This document shows, one piece after another, positions 9,385 through 18,034 of a DNA stretch of 64,000 nt. The stretch comes from Fluviicola sp. (GTDB lineage Bacteria > Bacteroidota > Bacteroidia > Flavobacteriales_D > Crocinitomicaceae). The number at the start of each line of letters is the position of its first letter. The stretch's first letter is position 1. The stretch is from positions 43,661 through 107,660 of the forward strand of contig JAIRJW010000027.1 in NCBI GenBank assembly GCA_031260455.1, in the 5' to 3' direction. A program made the translations under genes and the position numbers. The notes under the pieces were generated by a model. That model worked only from the letters and a program-made list of their open reading frames with translations. It made no database searches and was not told the DNA's origin.

Positions 9385-10869
9385 ATGAATATTTTAAGCG
9401 CACCACAGCAAAGAAATCTGGACTGGTTTACAATCGAACATGAGCCGGTTACATCTGTCGATCTGATGAACCGGGCGGCAAGTATCTGTTCCGAAGAGAT
9501 TATCCGGGATTTGTTAAATAGCGAAATCGCAAAATCATTAATCTTGCTTTGCGGAACAGGAAACAATGGTGGAGACGGATTTGTTTTGCTGCGCTATTTT
9601 AAAGCTGTTCACATTCCCGTGAGTTGTTATCTTGTTCCTTTTGGTCAAATGAGTGAAGATTGTAGGGTTCAGTATGAATTGGTTGAAGATGACGTACTGA
9701 CCTGGAATTCGGGAACAACACCAGAATGGGATGAAAATACGATCATTATTGATTCCATCCTGGGAACTGGCTCGAACCGTACACCGGAAAATGAATTGAA
9801 ACAGGCGATAGAGTGGGTGAATTCTGCGAATTGTCCGGTTTATGCAATCGATATGCCGTCCGGATTACCGGCAGACGGGCTTCCTGTTCATTCAACAATT
9901 GTGCAGGCGAGTAAAGCGTTCACGTTTCATGCGCCGAAATTAACTTTCTTTCTTCCTGAAACAGCTGAATATGCCGGGAATTGGAAAGTGCTGGATATCG
10001 GATTGATGCATAACCCGAGTTTGGAACAATCAGCTTATTCGCTTTTGCAAAAAGAAGATGTCAATGCTTTGATCTCTGTGAGAAAACGGTTTTCACACAA
10101 GGGAACTTACGGACATGCTTTGCTGATTGCAGGAAGTGATGGTAAAATGGGAGCATGCTTATTGAGTGCGGAAGCCACTTTGCGTTCGGGTCCTGGCTTA
10201 TTGACTGTTCATACAGTAACACAGGGAAAATTTCAGCTGCATCAGCGCATTCCGGAGGCGATGGCGCATTGGGATTTAAATGAAAATGAATTGAGTGGGG
10301 AAGCTCTGCCAGATCTGCAAGGATTTTCAGCTGTTGGGATCGGACCGGGATTGGGAATGGGAAGCGGAGTTTTGAAAGCAGTGAAAGCAGTACTTCGCTC
10401 AAAAAAATCTTGTGTTATTGATGCTGACGCGTTGAATGTATTGGCTCAAAACCCGGAACTACTGGAAGAATTGCACGAAAACTGTGTGTTGACTCCGCAT
10501 CCGAAAGAATTTGAACGTCTGGCTGGAGCTTTTGAAAATAGCATTGATCGTTTGAATCTCGCGATTCGTTTTGCACAAAAATATATGTGTACGCTTGTCC
10601 TGAAGGATGCAATTACTGCAGTGGTCAACTCCAAAGGTGAGGTGTATTTCAATACTACCGGAAATCCAGGTATGGCCAAAGGAGGCTCCGGTGATACGCT
10701 TACTGGAATTATTACAGGTTGCCTGGCTCAGCAAATTACTCCGTTTGATGCTGCCCGCATAGCCGTTTTCCACCACGGATTGGCAGGAGATAAGGCCAGG
10801 GACGAAAAAGGAGAGAGAGCCATGCTTCCCGGAAATTTGATTACATATTTGAGAATAGAAAAGCTATAA
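9385..10869 (+). CDS. nnr: Bifunctional NAD(P)H-hydrate epimerase / ADP-dependent NAD(P)H-hydrate dehydratase
   Basis: 494 aa from the chosen ATG. The N-terminal epimerase domain (about 1-215) has LCGTGNNGGDGFV and IDSILGTG. The C-terminal ribokinase-like dehydratase (about 225-494) has HKGTYGHALLIAGS, DADALNV, LTPHPKEFERL and GNPGMAKGGSGDTLTG. Together they repair hydrated NADH/NADPH. A longer reading from 9316 would add 23 residues, but a promoter-like TACTTTGG at 9337-9344 lies inside it and the family N-terminus aligns with MNILSAPQQRNLDW, so 9385 is preferred. No partner gene is adjacent. Confidence 0.93.
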   Translation: MNILSAPQQRNLDWFTIEHEPVTSVDLMNRAASICSEEIIRDLLNSEIAKSLILLCGTGNNGGDGFVLLRYFKAVHIPVSCYLVPFGQMSEDCRVQYELVEDDVLTWNSGTTPEWDENTIIIDSILGTGSNRTPENELKQAIEWVNSANCPVYAIDMPSGLPADGLPVHSTIVQASKAFTFHAPKLTFFLPETAEYAGNWKVLDIGLMHNPSLEQSAYSLLQKEDVNALISVRKRFSHKGTYGHALLIAGSDGKMGACLLSAEATLRSGPGLLTVHTVTQGKFQLHQRIPEAMAHWDLNENELSGEALPDLQGFSAVGIGPGLGMGSGVLKAVKAVLRSKKSCVIDADALNVLAQNPELLEELHENCVLTPHPKEFERLAGAFENSIDRLNLAIRFAQKYMCTLVLKDAITAVVNSKGEVYFNTTGNPGMAKGGSGDTLTGIITGCLAQQITPFDAARIAVFHHGLAGDKARDEKGERAMLPGNLITYLRIEKL

Positions 10870-10973
10870 GTAATTTCTGTTTTTATTTATAGATAACAAA
10901 AAAGGGGGAAATACATATACTCCATTTTCAGGCAGAAATTCAGAAAAAAAACCGGAATGAGAGGATAAAAAGA

Positions 10974-11071
10974 GGGGTAAGCTACTTCTATCGCACCGCT
11001 ACAACCTCTCACCTTTGCTACGTTCCCGTCCTGGAGGAATCAGAGGGAGCTGGTCGTAAAAGACTTACCCC
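10974..11071 (-). ncRNA. ffs: Signal recognition particle RNA (bacterial small type)
   Basis: On the minus strand the ends GGGGTAAG (11071-11064) and CTTACCCC (10981-10974) pair to close a long hairpin of 98 nt. The apical domain IV reads CCAGGACGGGAACGTAGCA, with the GGAA-type tetraloop and the asymmetric and symmetric loops that bind Ffh. A consensus -7 element lies 5 bases before the predicted 5' end, and the closing stem is followed by CTCTTTTTA, consistent with intrinsic termination. It acts in co-translational membrane targeting. It lies convergent to nnr. Confidence 0.9.
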
Positions 11072-11075
11072 GCCG

Positions 11076-11083
11076 CAAAAGTA
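11076..11083 (-). promoter_or_regulatory. Promoter -7 element of the SRP RNA
   Basis: CAAAAGTA on the plus strand is TACTTTTG on the minus strand. It ends 5 bases before the first paired base of the SRP RNA, placing the transcript start at about 11071. Confidence 0.75.
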
Positions 11084-11294
11084 GTTATTTCTTAGAGATT
11101 TATGTTTACAAAAGTTGCTTTTTTCGAAATATTGTTTTAACAAATGCATAATCTTTTCTGTTTCAGCACTGTTTATATCGCAGGTCAAAATATCGGGAAG
11201 ATGCGGAATATCCGCATCAGTAACTTCCTGGAGGATTTGTCACTTCAACAAAAGAATTATTGTTTGCGGGAAAATAAGAGATAAAAAATACAGT

Positions 11295-11708
11295 TTAATC
11301 AACCCGAATCATGGTTTCATCAAACAGTTCTATCTCGTGTTGCACCAGTAGTAATTTCAGCTGACCGATGTACAGTGCATTTTCGTGAAGTGCCTTAAAC
11401 AACAGGGGAGTGAGCCACTCAATATTCTCCCGGATTCCCTGGTTGAATTGTAAAAACACATTCATCCACTGCTGAAAATTATCACGTTCCAAAGATTCCC
11501 AATACATTTCGGGCTGCACATCATCCGATTCCGATTCTATTTCCAGGTCCAGGATTCCGCGAACGGTTATATGTTGTGAGTTGATCAGGCGGGAAAGAAC
11601 CAGTTTCACATCCCGGGGAATATTCCGGTCGTTTTTCTTCAAGTGATTGATCCAGCTCAGGTTTAACTGGTGAATATATGAAAAACGCTGCTGGAAGAAG
11701 TCGAGCAT
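11295..11708 (-). CDS. Small helical protein, DinB-like (uncertain)
   Basis: 137 aa, predicted all-helical and cytoplasmic. Features such as FNQGIRENIEWLTPLLFKAL followed by HENALYIGQLKLLLVQHEIE recall the last helices of the DinB/YfiT four-helix fold. The His-based metal triad is not clearly present, so this is a weak placement. Its ATG overlaps the TAA of rpe by one base (TAATG), so the two are translationally coupled. No functional link to rpe is known to me. Confidence 0.55.
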   Translation of the reverse strand: MLDFFQQRFSYIHQLNLSWINHLKKNDRNIPRDVKLVLSRLINSQHITVRGILDLEIESESDDVQPEMYWESLERDNFQQWMNVFLQFNQGIRENIEWLTPLLFKALHENALYIGQLKLLLVQHEIELFDETMIRVD

Positions 11709-12358
11709 TACAATTTTTTCAAAGAAGAAATTATTGCTTTCGGGTCCGGACTGTTGAATACAAAACTTCCTGCAACCAGGGCTTGAGCACCTGCTGCAAC
11801 CAGTTTTGCACCGGTTTCCGTATTCACACCTCCGTCCACTTCAATCAGTGCTTTTGATCCGGTTTTTTCAATCAGTTCTTTCATTTGCTTCACCTTTCCG
11901 ATGGCCTGCGGAATGAATTTTTGTCCTCCAAATCCCGGGTTTACCGACATAATCAGTACCAGATCAAGATCTGTAATTACATTTTCCAGCACCGAAACAG
12001 GTGTATGAGGATTCAACGCTACTCCGGCTTTCATTCCTGCTTCATGGATAGCAGAAATAGTCCGGTGAAGATGTGTACACGCTTCGTAATGAACGGTCAG
12101 GATATCTACTCCCACTTTTGAAAAATCAGAGATATACTGATCCGGATTCACAATCATAATGTGACAATCAATGGCTTTCTTTGCGATCTTCTTCAGCGCA
12201 GAAATAACCGGAAAACCAAAAGAAATATTCGGAACAAAAACTCCATCCATCACATCCACATGGAACCAATCCGCTTCGCTTTGATTGATTAATTCAAAAT
12301 CGCGTTCAAGATTCCCGAAATTGCATGACAGGATAGAAGGAGCAATGATAACTGACAT
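11708..12358 (-). CDS. rpe: Ribulose-phosphate 3-epimerase
   Basis: 216 aa TIM barrel that interconverts ribulose-5-phosphate and xylulose-5-phosphate. The N-terminus MSVIIAPSILSCNFGNL, HVDVMDGVFVPN, CHIMIVNP, MSVNPGFGGQKF and EVDGGVN carry the conserved metal-binding and catalytic residues. A longer reading from 12421 adds 21 residues, but the promoter element at 12379-12386 lies inside it and the family begins at this Met. The stop overlaps the start of the downstream helical protein. Confidence 0.95.
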   Translation of the reverse strand: MSVIIAPSILSCNFGNLERDFELINQSEADWFHVDVMDGVFVPNISFGFPVISALKKIAKKAIDCHIMIVNPDQYISDFSKVGVDILTVHYEACTHLHRTISAIHEAGMKAGVALNPHTPVSVLENVITDLDLVLIMSVNPGFGGQKFIPQAIGKVKQMKELIEKTGSKALIEVDGGVNTETGAKLVAAGAQALVAGSFVFNSPDPKAIISSLKKL

Positions 12359-12378
12359 CGTTTTGTTTTTATTGTTTA

Positions 12379-12386
12379 CAAAAGTA
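12379..12386 (-). promoter_or_regulatory. rpe promoter -7 element
   Basis: CAAAAGTA on the plus strand reads TACTTTTG on the minus strand, 20 bases upstream of the rpe ATG. It decides the start of rpe. No clear -33 box was seen. Confidence 0.6.
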
Positions 12387-12554
12387 AGGAAATCTGCCCA
12401 TAGCAGCCTAAATCGATTCAATATTTAAAATGCTTTTTATGAAGGACGAAGGTTTAACAGGAAATAAGAGTTTGAATCTAATTAACATTACACTATATTG
12501 TAAACTATATTGTAAGATTTCAGGTAATGTTCGAATATTTCCTGCAAAACTGGC

Positions 12555-14147
12555 TTAATTATTCGGATAGATCTTTATCATCTTCAGGTATTTTTCATCC
12601 CGGTCATATACATCCGGGAAGAAAACCAGTTTCCCGTTTTCACTTGTCACAACCGTGATGTAATCCAGCTGAATCGGAATGGGTTTGTTCAATACAATAG
12701 AACGGTGCTCTTTCCGGGCAATCAGCGTATCCAGAGAGTCGCGGGTCATTTTTTGCCTGCCATCGCGACTTAAAATAAAACGGGCAAGGGAATCCGGCAT
12801 CTGGCAACGCACACAACCATGTGAATAGGCGCGGATATCTTTGCTGAAAAAACCTTTGGATGGAGTGTCATGAATGTAAACACCGAATTTGTTGTTGAAC
12901 TCAAACTTGATCAGTCCGAGTGCATTATCGTTTCCGGGTTCCTGTCGCACTCTGAAAGGGAAATTCTTTTCCTTGTAGCGCTTCCAGTCGATAGTCGCAG
13001 GGTCCACTTCCGTTTCACCACGGTAAACTTTGTAATGATTTTTTGCTGCATAACCGGAATTTCGTTGAATAGCAGGTAAAAACTCTTTACTGGCAATCGA
13101 ATGCGGTTGCGTCCAGAATGGCATTGAAACAATGGCACGGAGACGCGAGCTCAATTCAGGTGTCTGATTCTCGGGTTTCCCAACCACTACACGATGTTCG
13201 GAGAATAAAGTGTCGTTATAGAAAATGCGCAATTTGTATTCCGGGATATTGACCCACAAATAACGTTCCGGAAAGGGAGTACGCCAGCGCCAGCGTTCCA
13301 GTGAGAGAATCGCCCGGTGACATTTGTATCGCTCCGATTCATCCAGTGCTTTCCTGGTGTAGATACCAATCACTCCATCTGCTTTCAAACCGTTATCTGC
13401 CTGAAAATGCCCCATAGCCTCCCAAAAGGAAGCCGAATCGGTTTTCTTCGCATCGAGGTATCCTTTATCGATCAGTGATTCTTCAGCCAGTTCCAATGAA
13501 CGCAGGGAGTCCTCCACCAAAGCCGGAACTTCGAAATGAATTGCTGAGAGTTTTTTATGGTAAGCATAATTAAACAATGCAGTAGCAAGGGCGCGGTATT
13601 CCGGTCTTGCTGGTCCCATCTGAGCAAACCAATGCCCCCAGTTTTTTACCGTATCCATTTGCCAGATGCTTTTACTCAGTGTTTTCAGATCAATGGAAGT
13701 AACTGGCCGGTAATGGTTGGCAGCAGTGTCCAGAAAACCGACTTTCAGGTCTTGTTGCAATTGTGCCAGACGTGCGGTGAGGACGAATTCCTGAATAATG
13801 GAACTACTGCTAAGCGAATCCTCCTTATAAGTAAATGGGCGATTATCCGGTAATCCCAATGCGCAGGGATATTCCAAAAGTTCCTTCCAGATCATTCCTT
13901 TTTGAGTCAAAACAGAATCATTTGCCCAAACAGGACGGAAATCACGCACTTTGTAAAAAGCGTAAACAGAGTCTCTTAGCCCTTCCGGAATTTGCAATGT
14001 TGCTAATAAGTCGGACTCAACTGCCATCCCGATTCGCTTTTTCAGTGCAACTTTTTTGTCAAAAACCAAGTTTGTTTTATCAATTGAGGGGGCACAGCGA
14101 ATCAGTATAAATGCAAGAAACAATAATAGAAGTCTGCCTGTTTTCAT
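12555..14147 (-). CDS. L,D-transpeptidase, YcbB/LdtD type, probable lipoprotein
   Basis: 530 aa. From the ATG at 14147 it begins MKTGRLLLLFLAFILIRC, a lipoprotein-like leader. A peptidoglycan-binding helical domain lies around residues 235-275 (FWEAMGHFQADNGLKADGVI, then a TRKALDES helix). The YkuD catalytic domain follows, with VYIHDTPSKGFF and SHGCVRCQMP, which holds the catalytic His and Cys. Such enzymes form 3-3 peptide cross-links or anchor proteins in the periplasm. TTG at 14159 overlaps the promoter and is rejected as a start. It is divergent from the rhomboid gene. Confidence 0.92.
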   Translation of the reverse strand: MKTGRLLLLFLAFILIRCAPSIDKTNLVFDKKVALKKRIGMAVESDLLATLQIPEGLRDSVYAFYKVRDFRPVWANDSVLTQKGMIWKELLEYPCALGLPDNRPFTYKEDSLSSSSIIQEFVLTARLAQLQQDLKVGFLDTAANHYRPVTSIDLKTLSKSIWQMDTVKNWGHWFAQMGPARPEYRALATALFNYAYHKKLSAIHFEVPALVEDSLRSLELAEESLIDKGYLDAKKTDSASFWEAMGHFQADNGLKADGVIGIYTRKALDESERYKCHRAILSLERWRWRTPFPERYLWVNIPEYKLRIFYNDTLFSEHRVVVGKPENQTPELSSRLRAIVSMPFWTQPHSIASKEFLPAIQRNSGYAAKNHYKVYRGETEVDPATIDWKRYKEKNFPFRVRQEPGNDNALGLIKFEFNNKFGVYIHDTPSKGFFSKDIRAYSHGCVRCQMPDSLARFILSRDGRQKMTRDSLDTLIARKEHRSIVLNKPIPIQLDYITVVTSENGKLVFFPDVYDRDEKYLKMIKIYPNN

Positions 14148-14156
14148 ATCAAGGTT

Positions 14157-14164
14157 CAAAAATA
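14157..14164 (-). promoter_or_regulatory. Promoter -7 element of the L,D-transpeptidase
   Basis: CAAAAATA on the plus strand is TATTTTTG on the minus strand, 9 bases before the chosen ATG at 14147, which predicts a leader of only a few bases. Confidence 0.6.
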
Positions 14165-14202
14165 ATAAGCAATTTTACTGCAAGATATTTATACTGCAAA
14201 AC

Positions 14203-14826
14203 ATGGAGCCTCAAATTTATTCAACATACATCCTTTTAGGTATAATGATTGTCATGTCACTCATCGGTTTCAACAATCGTGATTTTATGGAAAAGTACCT
14301 GTTCAGCCCTTATGAAGTAAAGCATAACCGGGAATATTACCGTTTTATTACACATGCTTTCCTGCACGGAGATTTCGGACACTTGCTGTTTAACGGAATT
14401 ACACTGTTTTACTTCGGAAAATATTTCGAATATTATCTCTACAATTTCTATAGTCCTCTGACCGGTGAAATCGTATTTTGGGCTTTCGTTGTCGCAGCAA
14501 TGTTTTTATCCAGTCTGATTTCCTTTTTCAGATACAAAGACAATCCAAATTACAGATCCTTAGGACTTTCAGGAGTGACATCCGCGATACTTTTTGCGAT
14601 GATTATGCTGAACCCGGGAATGGAAATTATGTTCATTTTTATCCCGATCCCGATCAAAGCATGGGTTTTCGGGCCGGTTTACCTGGCTTTTGAAATCTAT
14701 TCCGACCGCAACCGGAAAACAAATATTGCACATGATGCACATATATCCGGTGCGGTTTTCGGTATTATTTTCATTTTAATTACTAATATTGAGCAAGTAA
14801 TTTTTGCATTTCAAAACCTACTTTAA
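14203..14826 (+). CDS. Rhomboid-family intramembrane serine protease
   Basis: 207 aa, about six membrane segments. The family motifs are all present. HAFLHGDFGHLLFN lies between the first two helices, GLSG carries the catalytic Ser, and AHDAHISGAVFG carries the His of the Ser-His dyad. Rhomboids cut transmembrane substrates in the inner membrane; the substrate here is unknown. The ATG at 14203 is chosen because the upstream extension (from 14056) is antisense to the transpeptidase gene. The stop is 2 bases before the aminotransferase start, so they are probably one operon. Confidence 0.9.
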   Translation: MEPQIYSTYILLGIMIVMSLIGFNNRDFMEKYLFSPYEVKHNREYYRFITHAFLHGDFGHLLFNGITLFYFGKYFEYYLYNFYSPLTGEIVFWAFVVAAMFLSSLISFFRYKDNPNYRSLGLSGVTSAILFAMIMLNPGMEIMFIFIPIPIKAWVFGPVYLAFEIYSDRNRKTNIAHDAHISGAVFGIIFILITNIEQVIFAFQNLL

Positions 14827-14828
14827 AA

Positions 14829-15683
14829 ATGAGTGATCAGGAATTATTCGTAAATAACAACGGTAAAATCATCAGTAACACAGGACATTCCATCACGGCG
14901 GGAAACCGCGCTTACACATATGGCGACGGCCTTTTTGAGAGTATGCGCGTCATGAACGGGAAGGTCTTGAATCTGGCACATCACTTTTCCCGGCTGGTTG
15001 AAGGCGCAAAAGTTCTGAAAATGCGTTTGCCAGCGTTTTATACAACCGAATTTTTCCAGCAACAGATTGATGAGCTTATCACCTTGTGTAAAATCACAGA
15101 AGGAGCCCGGATCCGACTTTCAATTGATCGTTTAGGAGGAGGCACATACTTGCCTGATACCAATGAAGTTAGTTATTTCATCGAACTTTATCCGATTGAG
15201 CAAAACCTCTTCGGATTGAATGCAAAAGGACTGGAAGTTGATTTGTACCAGAGCATCAGGAAAAACAAGAATATTCTTTCGAATTATAAGACTAAAAACG
15301 GGTTATTATATGTACTGGCCGCTATTTCCGCAAAGGAAAAAGGCCTGGACGATATGTTGATTACCAATGAAAACGGGCAGATTCTCGAAAGTTCGCACAG
15401 TAATATTTTCGTGGTAAGCAACGGAGTTTTGTATACGCCAAGCCTGGCTGACGGCTGCCTGGCAGGAACGATGCGAATGCAGGTAATTAACCTTGCGCTG
15501 AAAAACGGGCTGAAAGTTTACGAATGCCCGATTTTACCTTCAAACCTGCTGATAGCGGATGAAGTATTTTTAACCAATGCCGTTCGCGGAATTACCTGGG
15601 TTGGGGGCTACCGCACCAAACGTTATTTCAATACAACTGCCCGAAAAATTGTTGCTTTCCTGAACGAGGAGTGGGATAATTGA
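14829..15683 (+). CDS. Class IV aminotransferase (PabC / branched-chain / D-amino-acid type)
   Basis: 284 aa, fold type IV PLP enzyme. SITAGNRAYTYGDGLFE is the characteristic N-terminus. The PLP lysine is in SNYKTKNGLLY, and LESSHSNIFVV with GCLAGTMR contribute phosphate and substrate binding. The subgroup includes aminodeoxychorismate lyase, BCAT and D-amino-acid transaminase. Size and the single-gene context do not decide between them, though the weak BCAT arginine motif makes a PabC-like or uncharacterised role more likely. It is coupled to the rhomboid gene. Confidence 0.88.
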   Translation: MSDQELFVNNNGKIISNTGHSITAGNRAYTYGDGLFESMRVMNGKVLNLAHHFSRLVEGAKVLKMRLPAFYTTEFFQQQIDELITLCKITEGARIRLSIDRLGGGTYLPDTNEVSYFIELYPIEQNLFGLNAKGLEVDLYQSIRKNKNILSNYKTKNGLLYVLAAISAKEKGLDDMLITNENGQILESSHSNIFVVSNGVLYTPSLADGCLAGTMRMQVINLALKNGLKVYECPILPSNLLIADEVFLTNAVRGITWVGGYRTKRYFNTTARKIVAFLNEEWDN

Positions 15684-15802
15684 TTCCTGTATACTTCAAC
15701 TGAAGCGACGGAAAGAGCAGATAGTACGCTGGCTTTGCAAGGTTTTGCTGGATGAAAAATCAGTTTTCAATCGGGAAACTGTAAAATGATAAAAAGCAGG
15801 TA

Positions 15803-16354
15803 CTATTTCAATAATAAATGCATGGAAATTTCATCATGATAACGGTTGTTCTGTTTGAAAACTTTCGGCATTTTTCCATGCTCCGTAAACCCTATTTTCC
15901 GGTACAAAGCCAAACCGGCCTCATTTTCCGCATAAACCTGTAAATACAACAATTCCAGTTCGGATTGATTTTTGCACCAGTCAACAGCATGTTGTAACAA
16001 GGCCGTTCCCAGTCCACAACCTTGCCAGTCTTTATGCATTCCCATCCCAAAAACCGCTGTATGCCGCATAATTTTTCGCTGGTTTCCATCCACATTGATG
16101 TTTCCTACAATTTTTCCGTCAGTGGATTCAGCAACCAAAAACAGGGAATTAGTCCGATCAATGTAATTCTTCAAAATGATTTTTTCATCCTCAAGTGCAG
16201 GGTTAAATTCTCCTTCGCTCAAAGGCACAAATTCTTCATCGTAGACAAAGCCCTGAACAAAGGCAATAATTCGTTCCGCATCCTCTATGGCAACATGACG
16301 AAGCAAAATCCTGCGCCCGTCTTTCAAGACTATTTTTCTTGATTTCAATTTCAT
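15803..16354 (-). CDS. GNAT-family N-acetyltransferase
   Basis: 183 aa. It begins KSRKIVLKDGRRILLRHV and has the acetyl-CoA-binding segment DWQGCGLGTALLQHAVDW (Q/R-x-x-G-x-G/A motif). LYLQVYAENEAGLALYRKIGF follows, as in RimI/YhhY-like enzymes. The acceptor substrate is unknown. A longer reading from 16399 overlaps the promoter element at 16397-16404, so the internal ATG at 16354 is the likely start. It appears monocistronic. Confidence 0.87.
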   Translation of the reverse strand: MKLKSRKIVLKDGRRILLRHVAIEDAERIIAFVQGFVYDEEFVPLSEGEFNPALEDEKIILKNYIDRTNSLFLVAESTDGKIVGNINVDGNQRKIMRHTAVFGMGMHKDWQGCGLGTALLQHAVDWCKNQSELELLYLQVYAENEAGLALYRKIGFTEHGKMPKVFKQNNRYHDEISMHLLLK

Positions 16355-16396
16355 ACTAACCGGATCGAAACTGTCTATCAACTCAGGACAGTTTTT

Positions 16397-16404
16397 CAAA
16401 AATA
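16397..16404 (-). promoter_or_regulatory. Promoter -7 element of the GNAT gene
   Basis: CAAAAATA on the plus strand is TATTTTTG on the minus strand. It overlaps the alternative upstream start codon and therefore excludes it. Confidence 0.55.
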
Positions 16405-16415
16405 TTATTTAAAGA

Positions 16416-16778
16416 TTAATGTGTCAATTGAAGTGAATTACACTGCTTCTGACTCATCATGAAGGTTCCATTCCAGATCAGACTATCCGTCTGATCATAA
16501 ATTTTATAGGAGTGTGTTTTGTACTCTCTTTTAAACATCGGTTCTTTGTAAACAAAATTCCCGGTTCCACAGCCAGGATCACTGGTGAAATGGATACTCA
16601 CATCAATCGTTTGTACAAACTGTTCATCCACATACAAACTAACCTGATTGATCCCGAAAGCACTCAGATTATTTGATGTTTCTGTATTATACCAAAATGA
16701 ATAAGTTCCTGTAAACTTCTTTTTCGTACATGCCAATAAGGAAAACATGCAGAAAGACAGGATAATTAGTTTTTTCAT
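16416..16778 (-). CDS. Small lipoprotein of unknown function
   Basis: 120 aa from the ATG at 16778. MKKLIILSFCMFSLLAC is a lipoprotein signal with LLAC lipobox, followed by TKKKFTGTYSFWYN. The mature domain is beta-rich with a conserved-looking SDPGCGTGNF and SLIWNGTFMMSQKQC. No family recognised. It lies 17 bases upstream of the GNAT promoter element. Confidence 0.65.
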   Translation of the reverse strand: MKKLIILSFCMFSLLACTKKKFTGTYSFWYNTETSNNLSAFGINQVSLYVDEQFVQTIDVSIHFTSDPGCGTGNFVYKEPMFKREYKTHSYKIYDQTDSLIWNGTFMMSQKQCNSLQLTH

Positions 16779-16845
16779 GTCCTGAAGAATAATTTTATGC
16801 AAGTTAACTAAAAAGTTTTCAAAATGCTTTCTTGCAGCTCTGGTT

Positions 16846-16977
16846 TCATTTTAACTTATCATTCAGACCTTTTCCATTCAGAATGTTTTCTATACTTTTT
16901 TCGATTCGCACTTCACGTGTTTTTGCCTGTTTGGGTTGCGAAAAATAAAGCAGATAAACTCGTTGTCTTCCGGGCTC
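16846..16977 (-). pseudogene. C-terminal remnant of a YdeI/OmdA-like protein
   Basis: The minus strand carries an open stretch ending at TGA (16846-16848). It reads [17 protein letters not shown], then [25 protein letters not shown]. This matches the C-terminal helix pattern of YdeI/OmdA (DUF1801-related) proteins, where LSPGRQR-YLLYF-AKQ-TR-RI is conserved. Upstream (above about 16980) the similarity is lost and the DNA runs into another gene remnant on the opposite strand. Only the last 43 or so codons remain. Family assignment is from motif memory. Confidence 0.6.
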
Positions 16978-17022
16978 AAATAGCGTGATAATGCAGTTAG
17001 AACCAGCAGTAATTAAGGATAG

Positions 17023-17318
17023 AAAAATCTCACTGAAAAAATGTCAGAGGCGGGGAGTGCTGCTATTTCAAAAAACGGAGAAATCATTTATTCAAAATCT
17101 ATCGGATTTTCTGACGTTGAAAACAAGGTTAAAGCAACAGAAAATTCCAAATCAGAATTGGTTCAATTTCCAAATCGTTCACGACTGTTTTGATTTTAAA
17201 AACAGTTGAAGCAAAAAAGTTAGACCTAAATCAAAGAGCAGTTTTAGAATTTAATCCGGCAGATAAAACTATGATATTATTTCAGGGCGGCAGCCAAACT
17301 AAATTTACGAAAGAATAA
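17023..17318 (+). pseudogene. Eroded beta-lactamase-fold serine hydrolase (class C/PF00144 type)
   Basis: The first frame reads SAAISKNGEIIYSKSIGFSD, then VENKVKATENSK, and ends in a stop soon after. Shifting frame at about 17152 restores RIGSISKSFTTVLILKTVEA, which holds the Ser-x-x-Lys catalytic motif (SISK) of this family. This is followed by KKLDLNQ and then directly by AVLEFNPADKTMILFQGG, SQTKFTKE and a stop, which looks like the extreme C-terminus of such hydrolases. So the gene has one frameshift and a large internal deletion joining N- and C-terminal parts. No signal peptide remains. The 200 bases that follow hold no gene. Confidence 0.75.
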
Positions 17319-17537
17319 AAACAGTATTCAGTAAACTTTTTTCAATGGAAAGACAACACGAATAAAATTTTTCCCCGGTTGTGTGATCCAGATAACACGT
17401 TTTTGCCCGTTATTGATAACAATTGTAGTTTTTGGCGACATTACACAGAGCCTCATATTCACTTACAAAATGGAAGAATTACGACCTTCATGCTTAATAA
17501 AGAGCTAAAGTAGTTGCCTGAATCGGCATATTTAATT

Positions 17538-17556
17538 TATCTTTGTAACTAAGATA
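17538..17556 (+). promoter_or_regulatory. MarR-rph promoter with overlapping inverted repeat
   Basis: TATCTTTG (17538-17545) is a consensus -7 element 28 bases before the marR ATG. The same bases form an inverted repeat TATCTT-N7-AAGATA, a plausible site for MarR autorepression because binding would cover the promoter. Operator function is inferred. Confidence 0.55.
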
Positions 17557-17573
17557 TTTACTAGATAAGAAAA

Positions 17574-18029
17574 ATGAGTCCAGATAACATCACACAAATC
17601 AGGAAACTGAGCCAGCTATACGCTTATACTTCCATTCAGATGCACGAAACCGTTGCCCGTAAAGCCGGACTTTCCGGAACGGATCACAAGTACCTTGGTT
17701 TTTTAATGGAAAAAGGGCAGATGACAGCTGGTGAACTGGCAACGCTTACTGGTCTGACAACCGGGGCAGTCACAGGATTGATTGACCGTTTTGAAAAGAA
17801 AAACCTGGTCAGCCGTCATTTTGACGAAAACGACCGGAGGAAGGTGTTTATTAAACCGAATACGGAACATATCCTGGCACTTTTAACTCCGCTTTATGCA
17901 GATTTCCGCAGTAAGTCCGAACAACTGACCGCTTCGTTTACAGAGAAAGAAATCAACATCATTGCATGTTACTTATCAAAATCCATTAACCTGATGGATG
18001 AGGCAATTCATCAACTCAACAATCAATAA
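17574..18029 (+). CDS. MarR-family transcriptional regulator
   Basis: 151 aa winged-helix repressor. The recognition region reads GQMTAGELATLTGLTTGAVTG and the wing FDENDRRKVFIKP (the D-x-R signature of MarR proteins). It sits 5 bases upstream of the rifampicin-phosphotransferase-like gene in the same direction. The pair is almost certainly co-transcribed and the regulator probably controls it together with itself. The ligand is unknown. Confidence 0.92.
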   Translation: MSPDNITQIRKLSQLYAYTSIQMHETVARKAGLSGTDHKYLGFLMEKGQMTAGELATLTGLTTGAVTGLIDRFEKKNLVSRHFDENDRRKVFIKPNTEHILALLTPLYADFRSKSEQLTASFTEKEINIIACYLSKSINLMDEAIHQLNNQ

Positions 18030-18034
18030 AACAC

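Noticed and set aside
11115..11351. 78-codon plus-strand frame after the SRP RNA
   Set aside because: It overlaps the end of the helical protein gene on the other strand and has no family resemblance or promoter.
15684..15802. Short basic frame after the aminotransferase gene
   Set aside because: About 34 codons without a start codon, promoter or family; too little to support.
16985..17209. 74-codon plus-strand frame
   Set aside because: It is the wrong reading frame across the decayed serine hydrolase; the homologous residues lie in the other two frames.
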